A DNA stretch of 64,000 nt from Tritrichomonas musculus (Eukaryota > Parabasalia > Tritrichomonadida > Tritrichomonadidae), in contig JAPFFF010000012.1 in the NCBI GenBank assembly GCA_039105265.1, forward strand, positions 4,216,001 to 4,280,000. Reading direction: 5' to 3'. Of this stretch, positions 32,279 through 42,866 are shown piece after piece. The notes below the pieces were generated by a model. The model was not told where the DNA came from, did no database searches, and saw only the letters and a list, made by a program, of their open reading frames with translations. Within the stretch, counting starts at the first letter, position 1; each line of letters starts with the position of its first letter. The position numbers and the translations under genes were made by a program.

Positions 32279-32699
32279 ATAATAAATTTTTTTCCACTCT
32301 AAATAAAATGAAAAATTGAAAGAATAATTGGCCTCAGGGTTTTTCCTGAAAAAATCAGTCTTTAATATTCATTTTAGTTTAATTATTATAATTCCAATAT
32401 TGTTAGGACAGGAGGCAAATATCAGCTTTCTCATTTTCTTTTTGATTAGTTTTAATGTAATCTTCATGAGATTGCTTATGCTGTTAAATATAACAATATA
32501 TGTCACAAAATATTAGCAGTAACAATTGTAAATATAATGACTCAATAAAAGATGATCATACCTTTTTTTTTTCCATTTTATAAATAATAACATTCATTTG
32601 AATCAAAGAAAGATGTATACTTTTAATATAAACAGAGATAATTCATTTAAATAGGAAGATTTAAATTAATATAATTCTCTCTTTGAATTCTGTGGATTT
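32279..32699. other. Intergenic, no gene seen
   Basis: About 420 bases of AT-rich spacer upstream of the 1827-residue gene, holding its initiator-like motif and nothing else recognised. Confidence 0.5.
32304..32311 (-). promoter_or_regulatory. Initiator-like motif, 1827-residue gene
   Basis: Minus-strand TCATTTTA, matching TCAYTWY, with the predicted +1 base 31 bases before the start codon. Confidence 0.4.
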
Positions 32700-33330
32700 T
32701 CGCTAATATTACATTCTCGGAATATAGATTTCACATTGAATCAAAATGGCCACCGTCCGCAGCCATTTTTAGATATCTTGCAGCTTCTTTAGGATCAACA
32801 GTTATTTCTGTTCCTTCTAGCAGTAAAATTGACTAATTTCTCATTGATTCAAAGTGGCCAAGAATCTGCAGCTTTTTTAAAATATTCAACTGCTTCTTCA
32901 TTATTAATTGGAGCACCGAATCATTGACTCATCATGTAAGCATAACTAAACATTGATTCAACTATTCCCATGTCAGCAGCCGTTTTACAATATTTCTGTG
33001 CTTCTTTCAGATACTTCAGCTGCTTCTTTTTCATCTTTTTCAACTGTTGAGCCATTAAGCAGCCAGTCACCATATATGGCCATCGAAGGAATATTTCTTT
33101 AAAGTATTTGGCTGCTTCTTTGTGATCAACGAAAAGTCAATTCTTAAATAGAAACAATGCCATTTTGGTACATAGATTCAACATGTCCTTTATTTGCAGC
33201 CATCATAAAATGATGAACAGCTTCTTTGAAATCATTCTGAGAATTTTCTTTCATTGATTTATATTTTTCATGAAGTGATTCATTTAATGAAATCATTCGA
33301 TATTTCCGCAGAGCATTAAAATGCTGGAAT
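32700..33330 (-). pseudogene. Decayed Sel1-repeat gene fragment
   Basis: Minus-strand reading gives pieces of Sel1-like repeats in changing frames: FKEAVHHFMMAANKGHVESM near 33200, EEAVEYFKKAADS near 32900, and several KKAADxGHxxSM-type scraps. Stops and shifts are frequent, with at least six across the region. It probably derives from a kinase-Sel1 gene like the one at 7801-9927, of which only the repeat part remains. Confidence 0.7.
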
Positions 33331-33433
33331 ATTAAAACATTTATAAAAAGATGATTTAGAAATATTAGTTGAAGAAGATACTAGAACCATAATCAATAAA
33401 CATCTAAACGATGAATACTGTACATTATTAATT

Positions 33434-34860
33434 TTATGATAAAATATTTTCTCTTTGTTTTTGCTTTTGCTTGATTTTAACAAATTTTGAATCTAAAAAA
33501 TGATATGATTGAGAAAATTGTATTGATTCTGTTGGTGTTGGATGTGGTGATGGTGTTGGAAACCTATCACCACTGTATGAAATAAATCCTATCTCATTTA
33601 ATACAACAGAATAATTATAAGAAAAAACTCCATCAAATGTAACATTAGCAAATTCGATTATAAGTTTATTACACCAAATTGGCCTTAAAAATACATATTG
33701 AACATTGCTCCATGTTGCCAATGGTTCTGGTTCTCCGCTAAAAACTGTGTTTAGCATGAATTGTTCATTATTCATTGATGTGTATATTTTAACGGTTCTT
33801 GGAAAACCATGAAAAGTTCGATAACATGCCAATTCTACTTAAAGCCATTTGAAATTTTGTGCTAATGACTTTAATGCAGTGACTGCCATGTTTAAGCACA
33901 TCAGATTGATAAAGTAGAATTGGCATGTTATTTTGAGTGATTGGCTCGTTATTTCTTTCATTAATTTCAATTCTTTCTTTGCCACCAATCATTATTCCAA
34001 ATCCGCCTTCATTTTCACTTCGAACTCCAGTCAACCAAAATCTTGTTCCTTTTTAGTTGAAAACACATTTGGCATTTTCTGATGTGCTGCTAAATACTGG
34101 TGGATTACTTGTTTTTACAATCCAATCTCCTGTGATTTCATGATTGTATCGTTTTTCTTTCATTTCTTCGATTCCAATCACTTATCCTCCTTCTTTAGGA
34201 AGTGGATCAATGTACAACGATGCAATAACAAATGATTCATCGTTCCCACCGTTCTCAATTTCAACGATGTGATCTCCATATTGAAGCTCACTTGATGAAA
34301 AGACTATGTCTGAGTAATTTTCTTTTGTGTCTTTTCTTGCTGCTTTGAAATTTCTTCTTGAATTTTACTCTTCGTCGATTTTGATGTTGGCAAATCCTGA
34401 ATCTACTTCACGATACGCCAAAATAAGGACTCTTTTACCAGCAAAGTTATATTTGATCTTTGCACCTTTATTTCTTGTGTATGATCTTTGACACAAATGC
34501 CTTCTCCCCAGTCAGATCTATATTCGAATTTATCACATGTAACATTAATTAGTCCTTCTAGATTGATGCGGACTGTTTTGTTTTCATTATCTCTGTTATT
34601 TATGTTATCTGCCATTTGATCGAGAAAATATCTTTCTGAATTATTTGTTTTTGTTGGTAATAACTGATGTAATGTATATTGTTTATTTGATTTTAATTGA
34701 ATGTATTTGTTGAGTTCTTTATTTCCTTTATAAAAAATGATATCAACTTTTTCATTTTCAAGAAGTGTTCTCAATTTAATTGATCTTCCTTCTCAATAAT
34801 CATTTGATATTTCTAAAAGGCACATATCATTTGATGATTCCATCAATGGAAAACATGGAA
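33434..34860 (-). pseudogene. Decayed gene for a secreted, discoidin-like surface protein
   Basis: Three separate open stretches (about 34403-34774, 33789-34034, 33434-33832) on the minus strand read as one former protein in several frames. The last piece (RTFHGFPRTVKIYTS then EPLATWSNVQYVFLRPIWC) looks like an F5/8 type C, discoidin-like domain. The middle piece, GVRSENEGGFGIMIGG, is from an unnamed beta-sandwich family. At least five stops or shifts break it, for example a TAA just upstream of the 34774 stretch. Host family, no longer functional. Confidence 0.6.
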
Positions 34861-35130
34861 ATTTTACCTAAAAAAAGTTATCATCAATATTTTAAGAGGT
34901 CTGTAATTGAAGTCAATTGCCTTTAAAATAATTGAAATAATAAAATATCATTATAATATATATTTAAAATGATTTAAACATAATTTATCAATTTTAAAAA
35001 AAAGTATTAGCATTTTTAAAGTTTCATAAATATTACAACCGAAGTTTTTACTTCTTTTGTAAAATCATTTTTAAAATATTAAAATATTAAATGATTTAAA
35101 ATATTAAAATAAATTCAATTTTAGAGAGGA

Positions 35131-36462
35131 CTATTGGTTATTAGCAAAAGCATACTTGTTAATTTTTCTTTTGATCAACACCGATGGATCTTTCATTTCA
35201 ATAATACTATTAACAAGTAGTTTCATTTCTTCTTCTGTAATAACTTGGTTTTCTAGCAAAAAGCATAGAAGATTGAAATCGAAGAATTGAATCCATGGTG
35301 GATAGGAATGGGTTTCGATATAATGAGATAAACTTTTTTCTGTAGGATATTCTGATGCTGGTGGGAAGTCGTGAACAGGAATTTTTGATAGTGATTCTTT
35401 TATTCCAACAATGAGAGAAACGCTTTCTCGTTCACATTCTGAACAATATTTTTCACCCACTTTGACTAATTTAGTAAAGCCAATGCATTTAGATGATAAT
35501 GAATTATCTGAAATTAAATTATTTTTTCGAAGTTCAACTAATGCATCTACAACTTGATATGCTTGACAACTTTCTTGATTATTATCAACTGGTGTGATAA
35601 TTACTGTGGTAAAGTATTGGTTAATTACTCCTTGAAATTCTGGAGCAAGTGTCATAACATATCGAGTTAATAAATTCACATTCTCACTGCTCTGATCTTT
35701 ATCATTCGGTTCTGAATTACGTGAAATCGCCATACCAACACATTCCATATTAAACATTTCTGCTACTTTGATTGGTAAATTAAGATCATGATTGAAATAA
35801 ACATGATTTTTATTATTTGATTGAGGTGGTTCATACGAGCAGTGGACAGTAACTTGACCTGTTTTTTTGTTAATACGTCCAAATAAAAATGCTATTCGAT
35901 GAACTTTGAAGTTATCTTTTCGTGATTTATTTATAAAATTGTTTAGACAAGGAGAACCAAGAACTAATAATGTACTACTTTGACTTGATTGTAATTCAAC
36001 TTCAATTTCTTTTTTCTTCATAATTTTAAGATGTTCTGTGCCTAATGAATTACCTCCCCATTTTGACTGAAATCTTATTACTTTTGGGGTATCGAATTGT
36101 TTATCATTAAAATTGAATCCCATCGTTCTTTTAATTGTTGCTGTTGTTGTTGTCGCTGTTGTTGTTGCTGCTGCTGTTGTCGTTGTCGTCGTCGTCGTTG
36201 CCTGGTTTTGTGTTCCATTGGTAATGCCGCCTTCCAAATCGAGATATATCGTAATATCCCTTGCAGTTCTCAAATTAGATTTAATAGTTCCTTCTGAAGT
36301 TTTTATTTCTCCTGTAAAATCATTTTTTAAGAATAATTTAATTTTTGATTGGTCAAAGTTAAAATGATTCGCAACTTCTTTAACAAAATCACTCATTAGC
36401 ATGGCCGTCCTTTGGACTGGGAACGGATGAGTTCCTATGGGAGTAACAACAATTATTTTCAT
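35131..36462 (-). CDS. NPL4: NPL4-like Cdc48/p97 adaptor subunit
   Basis: A 443-residue protein. An N-terminal ubiquitin-like (UBX-like) domain spans about 1-80. A 20-residue Thr/Ala tract follows at about 85-110. The NPL4 core then shows a catalytically dead MPN fold: HRIAFLFGRINKKTGQVTVH near 190, then SYEPPQSN, ending in a C-terminal domain. The JAMM metal motif is absent, as in other NPL4 proteins. NPL4 binds and unfolds ubiquitin together with UFD1 and feeds substrates to p97. It is shorter than human NPL4 (608 residues), and the NZF finger is absent as in fungi. UFD1 itself is at 567-1484. Confidence 0.85.
   Translation of the reverse strand: MKIIVVTPIGTHPFPVQRTAMLMSDFVKEVANHFNFDQSKIKLFLKNDFTGEIKTSEGTIKSNLRTARDITIYLDLEGGITNGTQNQATTTTTTTTAAATTTATTTTATIKRTMGFNFNDKQFDTPKVIRFQSKWGGNSLGTEHLKIMKKKEIEVELQSSQSSTLLVLGSPCLNNFINKSRKDNFKVHRIAFLFGRINKKTGQVTVHCSYEPPQSNNKNHVYFNHDLNLPIKVAEMFNMECVGMAISRNSEPNDKDQSSENVNLLTRYVMTLAPEFQGVINQYFTTVIITPVDNNQESCQAYQVVDALVELRKNNLISDNSLSSKCIGFTKLVKVGEKYCSECERESVSLIVGIKESLSKIPVHDFPPASEYPTEKSLSHYIETHSYPPWIQFFDFNLLCFLLENQVITEEEMKLLVNSIIEMKDPSVLIKRKINKYAFANNQ
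36133..36204. repeat. Trinucleotide repeat in NPL4 (Thr tract)
   Basis: Imperfect GTT/GTC/GCT triplets on the plus strand encode an almost pure Thr/Ala run in NPL4. Antisense open frames of Cys or Val repeats here are shadows of it. Confidence 0.85.
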
Positions 36463-36782
36463 CTTCTTTTTGACAAATAATAAAAATTTCGACAGAATAC
36501 CATTTCTTTTTAATGAAAAAATTCAATGAGTTTATACAAAAATTTTTTACAATTAACAATATTTTAGGAACAATTCATTCAAATAAGCATTTATGATATT
36601 TAACGAATCGTGTTAAGTATCAGGTCGTAAATGTCTTTATCATGTTTATTGAAAGAAATATAAATTGTGTATCATAAATAATTTAAATTAATTGATAACA
36701 TAGAAATAATGATAAATTTATTTTAAAATATAGTTTAATATCTTAAAAGGTGCAATAAATTATGACTTGTTATTGAAAAAGA
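36463..36782. other. Intergenic, no gene seen
   Basis: About 320 bases of AT-rich spacer between NPL4 and the next minus-strand gene; no feature recognised. Confidence 0.5.
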
Positions 36783-37808
36783 TTACTTTAAGCAAAATAT
36801 TGGTTTGTTATCTGTTGGGTATCCGATATATAAGTCTTTAATGAATAAGTCAGTAAGAGTCGATTTAGCCGAGTCCATTGGAATTCCATTTGGTGTATCA
36901 GCAGCAACGAAATAGGAAGGATCATCAAAATCAACTTGGATTTGTTCAGAAAAGCGAAATTGTTTAGATGGGCATTTTACCAATTTGTCTTGAGCATCTT
37001 TATCTTGATCAAATATTATAGCTTTTGTTTCATTTGGCCAATTAGAAATAAAATGATGATTTATAAAGTCTTTAACTTCTAAATTCATGTTCAAAATCAT
37101 TTGACCTAATGCAATTTCATCACCAAATCTTGAACATGAATAAGTAAAATGATCTAGGCGATTAAACATTGACAATAAAGCTGCGTTTGAAATAAGAAAT
37201 CCAGAATTGGCTGCTGGATGTATAGCATGATTTGATTCCAAGGTTTCAGCTGCGGCATATTGGAAATAAGCTTCTTTTTTGGGATTGATTTTAGTATCGA
37301 GATCTGATATCAACGAAATCAAATTCTTTAAATTAATAAATGTTCCTTGACGAGCTTGGAAGTACCATTTCTTTGTTTTTTCATGGAGAGCAAAGTATTT
37401 CCAAGCTTCTATAGTTCGTTCGCAATAATTTGGATCATGAGGCTCATATTTTCTAAGAATTTCTGGTATAATCCATCTCTTTGTGCTTCCTTTAATTTGT
37501 CTGTCTGCGACATAACGAACAGTTATATTTTTGCCGATAGATTCAATCTGATCTTCCCAATATTTGGTACGTAAGTCTGGATTTGGTGTATTATCTGAGT
37601 CACCAATTACAAAAATGGAAATGTCTGTATCTGATAAATCAATTTTTTGGCGATCGAAAAAGTAAGGTTGGCGATGTAATTTTTGCGAAAAGCCATATTG
37701 TGAAACAAAGTAACATGTAGCGCATCCGATTAAAAGAATTGCAACAATAACAATTATAGTGCGTTTTCTTGTTGATTTAGTTGTTACTTGTTCTCCACTA
37801 ATTTCCAT
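36783..37808 (-). CDS. Type II membrane protein, Fringe/GT31-like glycosyltransferase without DXD
   Basis: 341 residues from the ATG at 37806-37808; upstream extension has no ATG. A short basic cytosolic tail (about 1-18) is followed by one membrane span at about 19-42, then a lumenal domain. This is the build of Golgi glycosyltransferases. The domain resembles the Fringe/beta-1,3-galactosyltransferase family: KRWIIPEIL, WYFQARQGTFINLKNL, AANSGFLISNAAL, GDEIALGQMI. At the expected DDDT site of that family the sequence reads Ala152-Arg-Gln-Gly-Thr156, so the metal-binding DXD is missing. Either it uses another site or is inactive. Family call is moderate. Confidence 0.62.
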   Translation of the reverse strand: MEISGEQVTTKSTRKRTIIVIVAILLIGCATCYFVSQYGFSQKLHRQPYFFDRQKIDLSDTDISIFVIGDSDNTPNPDLRTKYWEDQIESIGKNITVRYVADRQIKGSTKRWIIPEILRKYEPHDPNYCERTIEAWKYFALHEKTKKWYFQARQGTFINLKNLISLISDLDTKINPKKEAYFQYAAAETLESNHAIHPAANSGFLISNAALLSMFNRLDHFTYSCSRFGDEIALGQMILNMNLEVKDFINHHFISNWPNETKAIIFDQDKDAQDKLVKCPSKQFRFSEQIQVDFDDPSYFVAADTPNGIPMDSAKSTLTDLFIKDLYIGYPTDNKPIFCLK

Positions 37809-38145
37809 TTTTCTTAAATTTTTATGTTCAATTTTTCTTAAAGAAACCGAAAATTTCAATATATTTGGCCAAATTTCAGAAAAAAAAGAGAAATCTTTCT
37901 TATTTCTACATAATCTCTCTTTTATATAATTATATTTAACATAATCTTGTAAAAAAAAAAAAAAAAAAAAGGTCAATATAATTATATGGCTTGCTTTTAT
38001 TATTAATGATATATACCATCATGTTGATCTGCAAATATAAAAAATAATAAAACAAATATAAAATAGTGGCAACAAAGTCATAGCTGTAGAAAGTAATTCG
38101 AATTTTTAACAATAGTAAATACAACAACAAAAAAAAATAATAATA
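37809..38145. other. Intergenic, no gene seen
   Basis: AT-rich spacer with a 20-base A-tract (T on the coding strand) near 37951. No gene or promoter motif was clear. Confidence 0.5.
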
Positions 38146-41001
38146 TTAATGACGAAATTGTCTAGCTGTTTTCGAATACTGTCTAGCAGAATCAAGAAGT
38201 CTTTGTGCTTTAATTTCAAGCTCATTTAATTGTTCTCCTCTTTCGTTTGCCTTAACGAGTAATTGCTGCATCATATCTTTCGTCTCAGCCAGAGAGTTGC
38301 CGATACTCGCTGCCCTCGCAGCAGGATCCTCTTGTGCCTTTGGATCATTCTTTTGGTCAGCAGCTTCTCCTCCTTTATCTTGCTTCTTCTCACTTCGGTT
38401 GAATAGGAAGCATCTATCGGCCTCTTCAATTGAAATGTCGTTCTTCTTCCCGAAAATCCGCTTGAAGCCCGTCACTGGCGGAGGCACGAGAACTTCTGGA
38501 AGGTCATCAGCGTCATAGCAAGGAGGAAGGTTGATTTCGCGAAGGAAAATTGTGACGAGATTCCGCTCGAAGATGATGAGGCCTTTGTGAGGAAGAATGA
38601 TCGGATTGATCGCCTTGATGTATTCGCGAATTTCACTTTCACCTTCCTTTTCAGCTTCATTCTCGACTTCAACTGACTGCTGAGTGCTGCTGATTTCGGC
38701 GCTGTCTGTCGGATTGACGATCTCGATAGAATTGGAAACTGAACTTTCAGTAATGTCAGCCTCGCTGGCAGGGCATGACTCAGCCTTAGTCTTATCTTTA
38801 TCTTTATCCTTGTCTTTGTCTTTATTACTGCTCCAGGACTTGAATAGGCCTTTACTTTTGTCTTTATCTTTATGCTTGTGCTTTTCTTTGTCTTTGTCTT
38901 TATTTTTCTCTTTGTTTTTGTCTTTGTTTTTATCTTTGTTTTTGTCTTTCTTCTTCTTGTGCTTCTTGGATGATTCATGATCGTCATCTTCATCTGCAAT
39001 ATCAGCTTCATTCGATGCGTTTTCCGTAGAGATGTCGAGGTTGCTGCCTGTTGCTTCAATATCGTCGTCGTCATCGTTGTCGGTTGGAGCGGTTATCGGA
39101 TTCAGTGGCGGTGGTGCATCGTAGTTGAGAGTGAGCCTCGCTAGCGGCTTGTACGAGACATCTGGAAGGACAATAAGCTGGACTGTCTTCTTTGTGCGCA
39201 CAATGAGGACTCCCCACGCAGTGACGGTTGCCTCGACGATAGGATCACGTGAAATTGATACGTGTCTGATTCTTTTGAGGCCTTTTTTATCAATCGCAAA
39301 AATGCTGATGTAGAAGGTTGTTACAATAAGAATAAAGGTGGCATTCTTTGCTGTCACTTTTCCTCCTTCATCAATCACATCAAAGTAGATCAACTTTTCA
39401 TTCTTTTCGCAGACTTCATTCGAGGTGAGATTGTCAACTGTTAAAACATAACGACCATTTACGTATTTGATAGAAGCAAAAGTTCCGTTAAAAGGCCGCC
39501 AGAATTTAATTTCTGGATCATTTTTGGGATAATTTGCATAAATTGCTAATTCTTGTTCATCAACGACTTCTTCGCCTTCAAATATTTCTTTTGAGTTAAG
39601 GTCAAATCGTATGATCTTGTCGTTTTCACATAGAAAGTCAATGTAATTTTCATAAAATTGGGTGGATACAATAGATGATGGCAGCAAAGGTGATTCTAAT
39701 TTTACCTGTTGACTACCTTTTATATCAGCTATAAAAAGTTGGTTGTCTTCATTTAAGCAAAGAGCATAACTATTTAATATTGCTAATGGCTTTCCCCATT
39801 CAAAGAGGAAGCATCCAACATAGTTATTTTTCTCAAAAATATAGCATTTTTTCAGTACATTGAATACATAAATATTATCATTTTTATCGATATATGCATA
39901 TTTGGGTTCTATGGGATTTAGCATGAAATGATCCATTGAATTTCCATTTAAATTGATAAATCTTCCAGAACTTGTGAAAAATGTGACGTTTTGAGGGCCT
40001 TCTCTAGTTAATGGTTTTTGATATTCAACTACGATAGATGGGACTAGCATTTCACCTTCTAGGGAAATTTTCATTTGATTTCCAAGGTAAATTGAATCGC
40101 TTTCTTTTGAATGAACAATGGAAGTCCAATCTTTATCACTTATCATTGATACGCAGGTTGCAAATGATCCATCTGGAATTTCAATTGATGTTGCTGGACG
40201 GTTCCCTTTGAAAAGAGATGGCTTTTTTTGAGGATGATCAATAGCTGCAATTAGATTCGACTTCTCATTAAAAATATCTACTTGGGCAGCATTGACTTGA
40301 GGTCCCTTTGACAATTCTTTGTCAGTCATGTCAAGCTTATCTATTGTATCATGGCAAATGTAAAATTTCATGTCAAAAGGGCAAATAATTGAATGAACAT
40401 TTTTTCCTTCAAAATCATTTATATAAAGATCTGTAAATTTCATTTCTTCAACAGAGAATCCATATAATGAGCCTGTCTTTGTTAATAAAAGAACAAATTC
40501 TGGATGTAGAGGGGATGCAGCAAAATCAATGATATCGTACTTTAAAGAAATCGATCGATGAAGTATTTGGCCATCATGTGTAACAACCCAATGAGTTATA
40601 ATGCTTTTACTTTTATCTGGCTTAGTCTCACTTAATATCGAATTTGTTTTGAAAAAAATGTCATTTATTTGTTGTGGTCGATTTTCTCTGGGCATATTAA
40701 AGCAATGGCCATCGTATAACGAATAACTAGAAAGTGATAAAAAAGTTGATGAATTTGTTAAAGGTATAATTTTTAAAACTGGTGGTTCTGGTGATGTTGG
40801 TGTATAGCTATACCAGTAGTTTTTGTCATTTATTATGTGAAAATCTCCATTGGCTGATCCTAAAGCAAAAAGTTTGAAGCGCGGTTCATAAGCAACTGAA
40901 ATTATCTCGGACGAAAGGCCAATATCTCTGTTTGTCAGCATTGTCTCAAGTTGTTCTTCAGTAGGAGATGGAAGAGATTGATTGAATAAACGAGTAAGCA
41001 T
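38146..41001 (-). CDS. Tomosyn/Lgl-like protein with C-terminal R-SNARE motif
   Basis: A 951-residue protein. The N-terminal part (about 20-650) is beta-propeller like, with an opening SVAYEPRFKLFALGSANGDF segment that matches the first WD40 blade of Lgl and tomosyn. A very charged linker (about 670-790) contains DKNKDKNKDK-type runs. The last 50 residues form an R-SNARE-like coil: ETKDMMQQLLVKANERGEQL with the central-layer Arg921, then heptads to the end and no membrane anchor. Tomosyn (STXBP5) uses such a coil to occupy t-SNAREs and limit fusion. Expected role is control of secretion. Domain identity is good at both ends; the WD40 number is not resolved. Confidence 0.82.
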   Translation of the reverse strand: MLTRLFNQSLPSPTEEQLETMLTNRDIGLSSEIISVAYEPRFKLFALGSANGDFHIINDKNYWYSYTPTSPEPPVLKIIPLTNSSTFLSLSSYSLYDGHCFNMPRENRPQQINDIFFKTNSILSETKPDKSKSIITHWVVTHDGQILHRSISLKYDIIDFAASPLHPEFVLLLTKTGSLYGFSVEEMKFTDLYINDFEGKNVHSIICPFDMKFYICHDTIDKLDMTDKELSKGPQVNAAQVDIFNEKSNLIAAIDHPQKKPSLFKGNRPATSIEIPDGSFATCVSMISDKDWTSIVHSKESDSIYLGNQMKISLEGEMLVPSIVVEYQKPLTREGPQNVTFFTSSGRFINLNGNSMDHFMLNPIEPKYAYIDKNDNIYVFNVLKKCYIFEKNNYVGCFLFEWGKPLAILNSYALCLNEDNQLFIADIKGSQQVKLESPLLPSSIVSTQFYENYIDFLCENDKIIRFDLNSKEIFEGEEVVDEQELAIYANYPKNDPEIKFWRPFNGTFASIKYVNGRYVLTVDNLTSNEVCEKNEKLIYFDVIDEGGKVTAKNATFILIVTTFYISIFAIDKKGLKRIRHVSISRDPIVEATVTAWGVLIVRTKKTVQLIVLPDVSYKPLARLTLNYDAPPPLNPITAPTDNDDDDDIEATGSNLDISTENASNEADIADEDDDHESSKKHKKKKDKNKDKNKDKNKEKNKDKDKEKHKHKDKDKSKGLFKSWSSNKDKDKDKDKDKTKAESCPASEADITESSVSNSIEIVNPTDSAEISSTQQSVEVENEAEKEGESEIREYIKAINPIILPHKGLIIFERNLVTIFLREINLPPCYDADDLPEVLVPPPVTGFKRIFGKKNDISIEEADRCFLFNRSEKKQDKGGEAADQKNDPKAQEDPAARAASIGNSLAETKDMMQQLLVKANERGEQLNELEIKAQRLLDSARQYSKTARQFRH
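38700..38980. repeat. Lys/Asp codon repeat in the tomosyn-like gene
   Basis: Repeated KDKNKDKN-type codons (CTTTGTCTTTA on the plus strand) encode the charged linker. Antisense frames of Leu/Ser repeats are shadows. Confidence 0.8.
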
Positions 41002-41629
41002 TAGTATTGTAAAATATTAGTGTAACTTTTTCAAAAGTAAAAAACGTTTTTTATTTTATGCAATCAATATATTCAAATCAGAATTATTTATTTATTTTGT
41101 AAATATATTGGTAAATTTAATTTATTTTAAATAATATTCTATAAAAATTAAAATTTTATAATGCGTTAATAATAAAATACTTTATATTTAAAATGAAAAA
41201 AAAGAAGATTCTTAATGAAAATGCACAAACTAGTGAAAATTTTTTTTCCATTCAAAAAAAATCGTAAAATTTAGGCTACTTCCTGACTTTATTTGTTTCC
41301 TTTATGCGTTTATTCTCTTTCATCTACATGGCAATAATAAATGGTCTAGGAGATTTGGAAATTGATTTAATATTAGAATAGAAAATGTTATTTTAATTAA
41401 CAGCAAACTAGAAAAATAAAAAACTATTGTTGTATTTATATTATTTATTTTCTTGTATGTCAATTGCAAGTTTTTACATATGCATATAATACCAATAATT
41501 TCGCATAAATTTGTATTTAAATAATAATTATTTTTTGAATTTATTTGGTCAAACATTGTAATTTTGAAAGATGAAATAGAAAAATTTGAATTAAAATCTT
41601 TGTCTTCAAAAAATTAAAAAAAAAACTTC
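41002..41629. other. Intergenic between divergent genes, no gene seen
   Basis: About 630 bases of AT-rich DNA between the tomosyn-like gene and the TBC gene. It must hold both promoters, but no clear initiator was found. Confidence 0.5.
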
Positions 41630-42754
41630 ATGATATATAAAAGTAACGAATATGCCAATTTCAAAATTCTTCCCCTCTTACAACCAAATCCAGACGAAAA
41701 GCCATTTGATATTTTAGCTGTTAAACAAGCTTGTTCTGAAGGTTTGTCAGCATGTCCTGCAGAAGATAGAGCATGGGCATGGCTATCTTTATTGGGAGTT
41801 TTTCCATCAATTCCTAATAAATGGAAAGATATGCTAGAAATAATGAATCGTAATTATACTACATTTGTTTCAGATTATCATGTGAAATATTGGCACACGC
41901 ATGATATTCCAAAAAATATAGCTCCAGAAGATTTTTTAATACCTGATGAACCTGGTAACCCAGATAAAACATACTTACAGCAAAATGTTATTGATGATAT
42001 AGAAATGATGAAAGCAATTCATACAGATATCATTCGTACAACAAAGCATTTAAGATATTTTCCCAATGATGGTGAAGTATTTAATTATGATACGCTTTCT
42101 AAAGACTATGATATTAACGAAGTTCTCAAATTAAAACGGGAAACTATATTGAGAATAGAGCGTATTTTATATATATTTGGAAAAATTAATTTAACTTTAA
42201 AATATATGCAAGGCTTTAATGAATTAATTATGCCAATTTATTTTGTCATGTCACAGGGTAAAGATGCTTTTGGTCAAAATATGGATATTGTTGAAGCAGT
42301 TGTTTATCATTGTTTTCAAAATTTAATAACAGCCACCGCTCTTCAGGAGTTATACAGTGTTCATGATCACTCACAAGCTATTATACAAAAGTTGAAAGAA
42401 TTTGACAAACTTCTTGAAAAGAAAAACAATCGTATTTTTAATATTCTTTTAAAGCAAAGCATTTCTAGTTTTTATTATGCTTTTCGTTGGTTTAATTTAC
42501 TTTTCGCTCAAGAATATGAATTGCCAGACTTGCTCATTATTTGGGACGCTTTACTTTCTCATCAGCCAAATCTAATTGAATATGCCTTTTATATTGGTCT
42601 TTGTCAGATTAAGGATGTCGAGAACAAATTGCTTCCTAATAATGCAAGTGTTAACATATCTATACTGCAGAATTTGGATCCAACCAGAAATAAAGTTATA
42701 TTACGAGAAGCCAAAAAAATGTGGTTCAAAGATCATCGAAAAGAAAAGTTTTGA
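41630..42754 (+). CDS. TBC-domain Rab GTPase-activating protein (TBC1D13-like)
   Basis: A 374-residue protein. It starts with a short lead (RAWAWLSLLGVFP near 47-59), then the TBC dual-finger motifs: IHTDIIRT at 130-137 with catalytic Arg136, and KYMQGFNEL at 191-199 with Gln194. Further signs are SSFYYAFRWFNLLFAQEYEL and LLIIWDALLS. These proteins stimulate GTP hydrolysis by Rab GTPases on endomembranes. The Arg and Gln fingers are present, so it should be active. Overall order and size resemble TBC1D13. It ends 112 bases from the convergent HFM1 gene. Confidence 0.92.
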   Translation: MIYKSNEYANFKILPLLQPNPDEKPFDILAVKQACSEGLSACPAEDRAWAWLSLLGVFPSIPNKWKDMLEIMNRNYTTFVSDYHVKYWHTHDIPKNIAPEDFLIPDEPGNPDKTYLQQNVIDDIEMMKAIHTDIIRTTKHLRYFPNDGEVFNYDTLSKDYDINEVLKLKRETILRIERILYIFGKINLTLKYMQGFNELIMPIYFVMSQGKDAFGQNMDIVEAVVYHCFQNLITATALQELYSVHDHSQAIIQKLKEFDKLLEKKNNRIFNILLKQSISSFYYAFRWFNLLFAQEYELPDLLIIWDALLSHQPNLIEYAFYIGLCQIKDVENKLLPNNASVNISILQNLDPTRNKVILREAKKMWFKDHRKEKF

Positions 42755-42866
42755 AATTAATATAATATATATTATAAATAGAATAAATTTGTTTTTAATC
42801 ATTAATAAAGAAAAATAACAAAAAGAAGAAAAATGGCTTTTTTAGGTAATTATTATTCTTTCTTTT

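Noticed and set aside
36097-36367. Cys- and Val-repeat frames antisense to NPL4
   Set aside because: Shadows of the Thr codon repeat.
38472-39074. Overlapping frames in and opposite the tomosyn-like linker
   Set aside because: Shadows of the Lys/Asp codon repeat.
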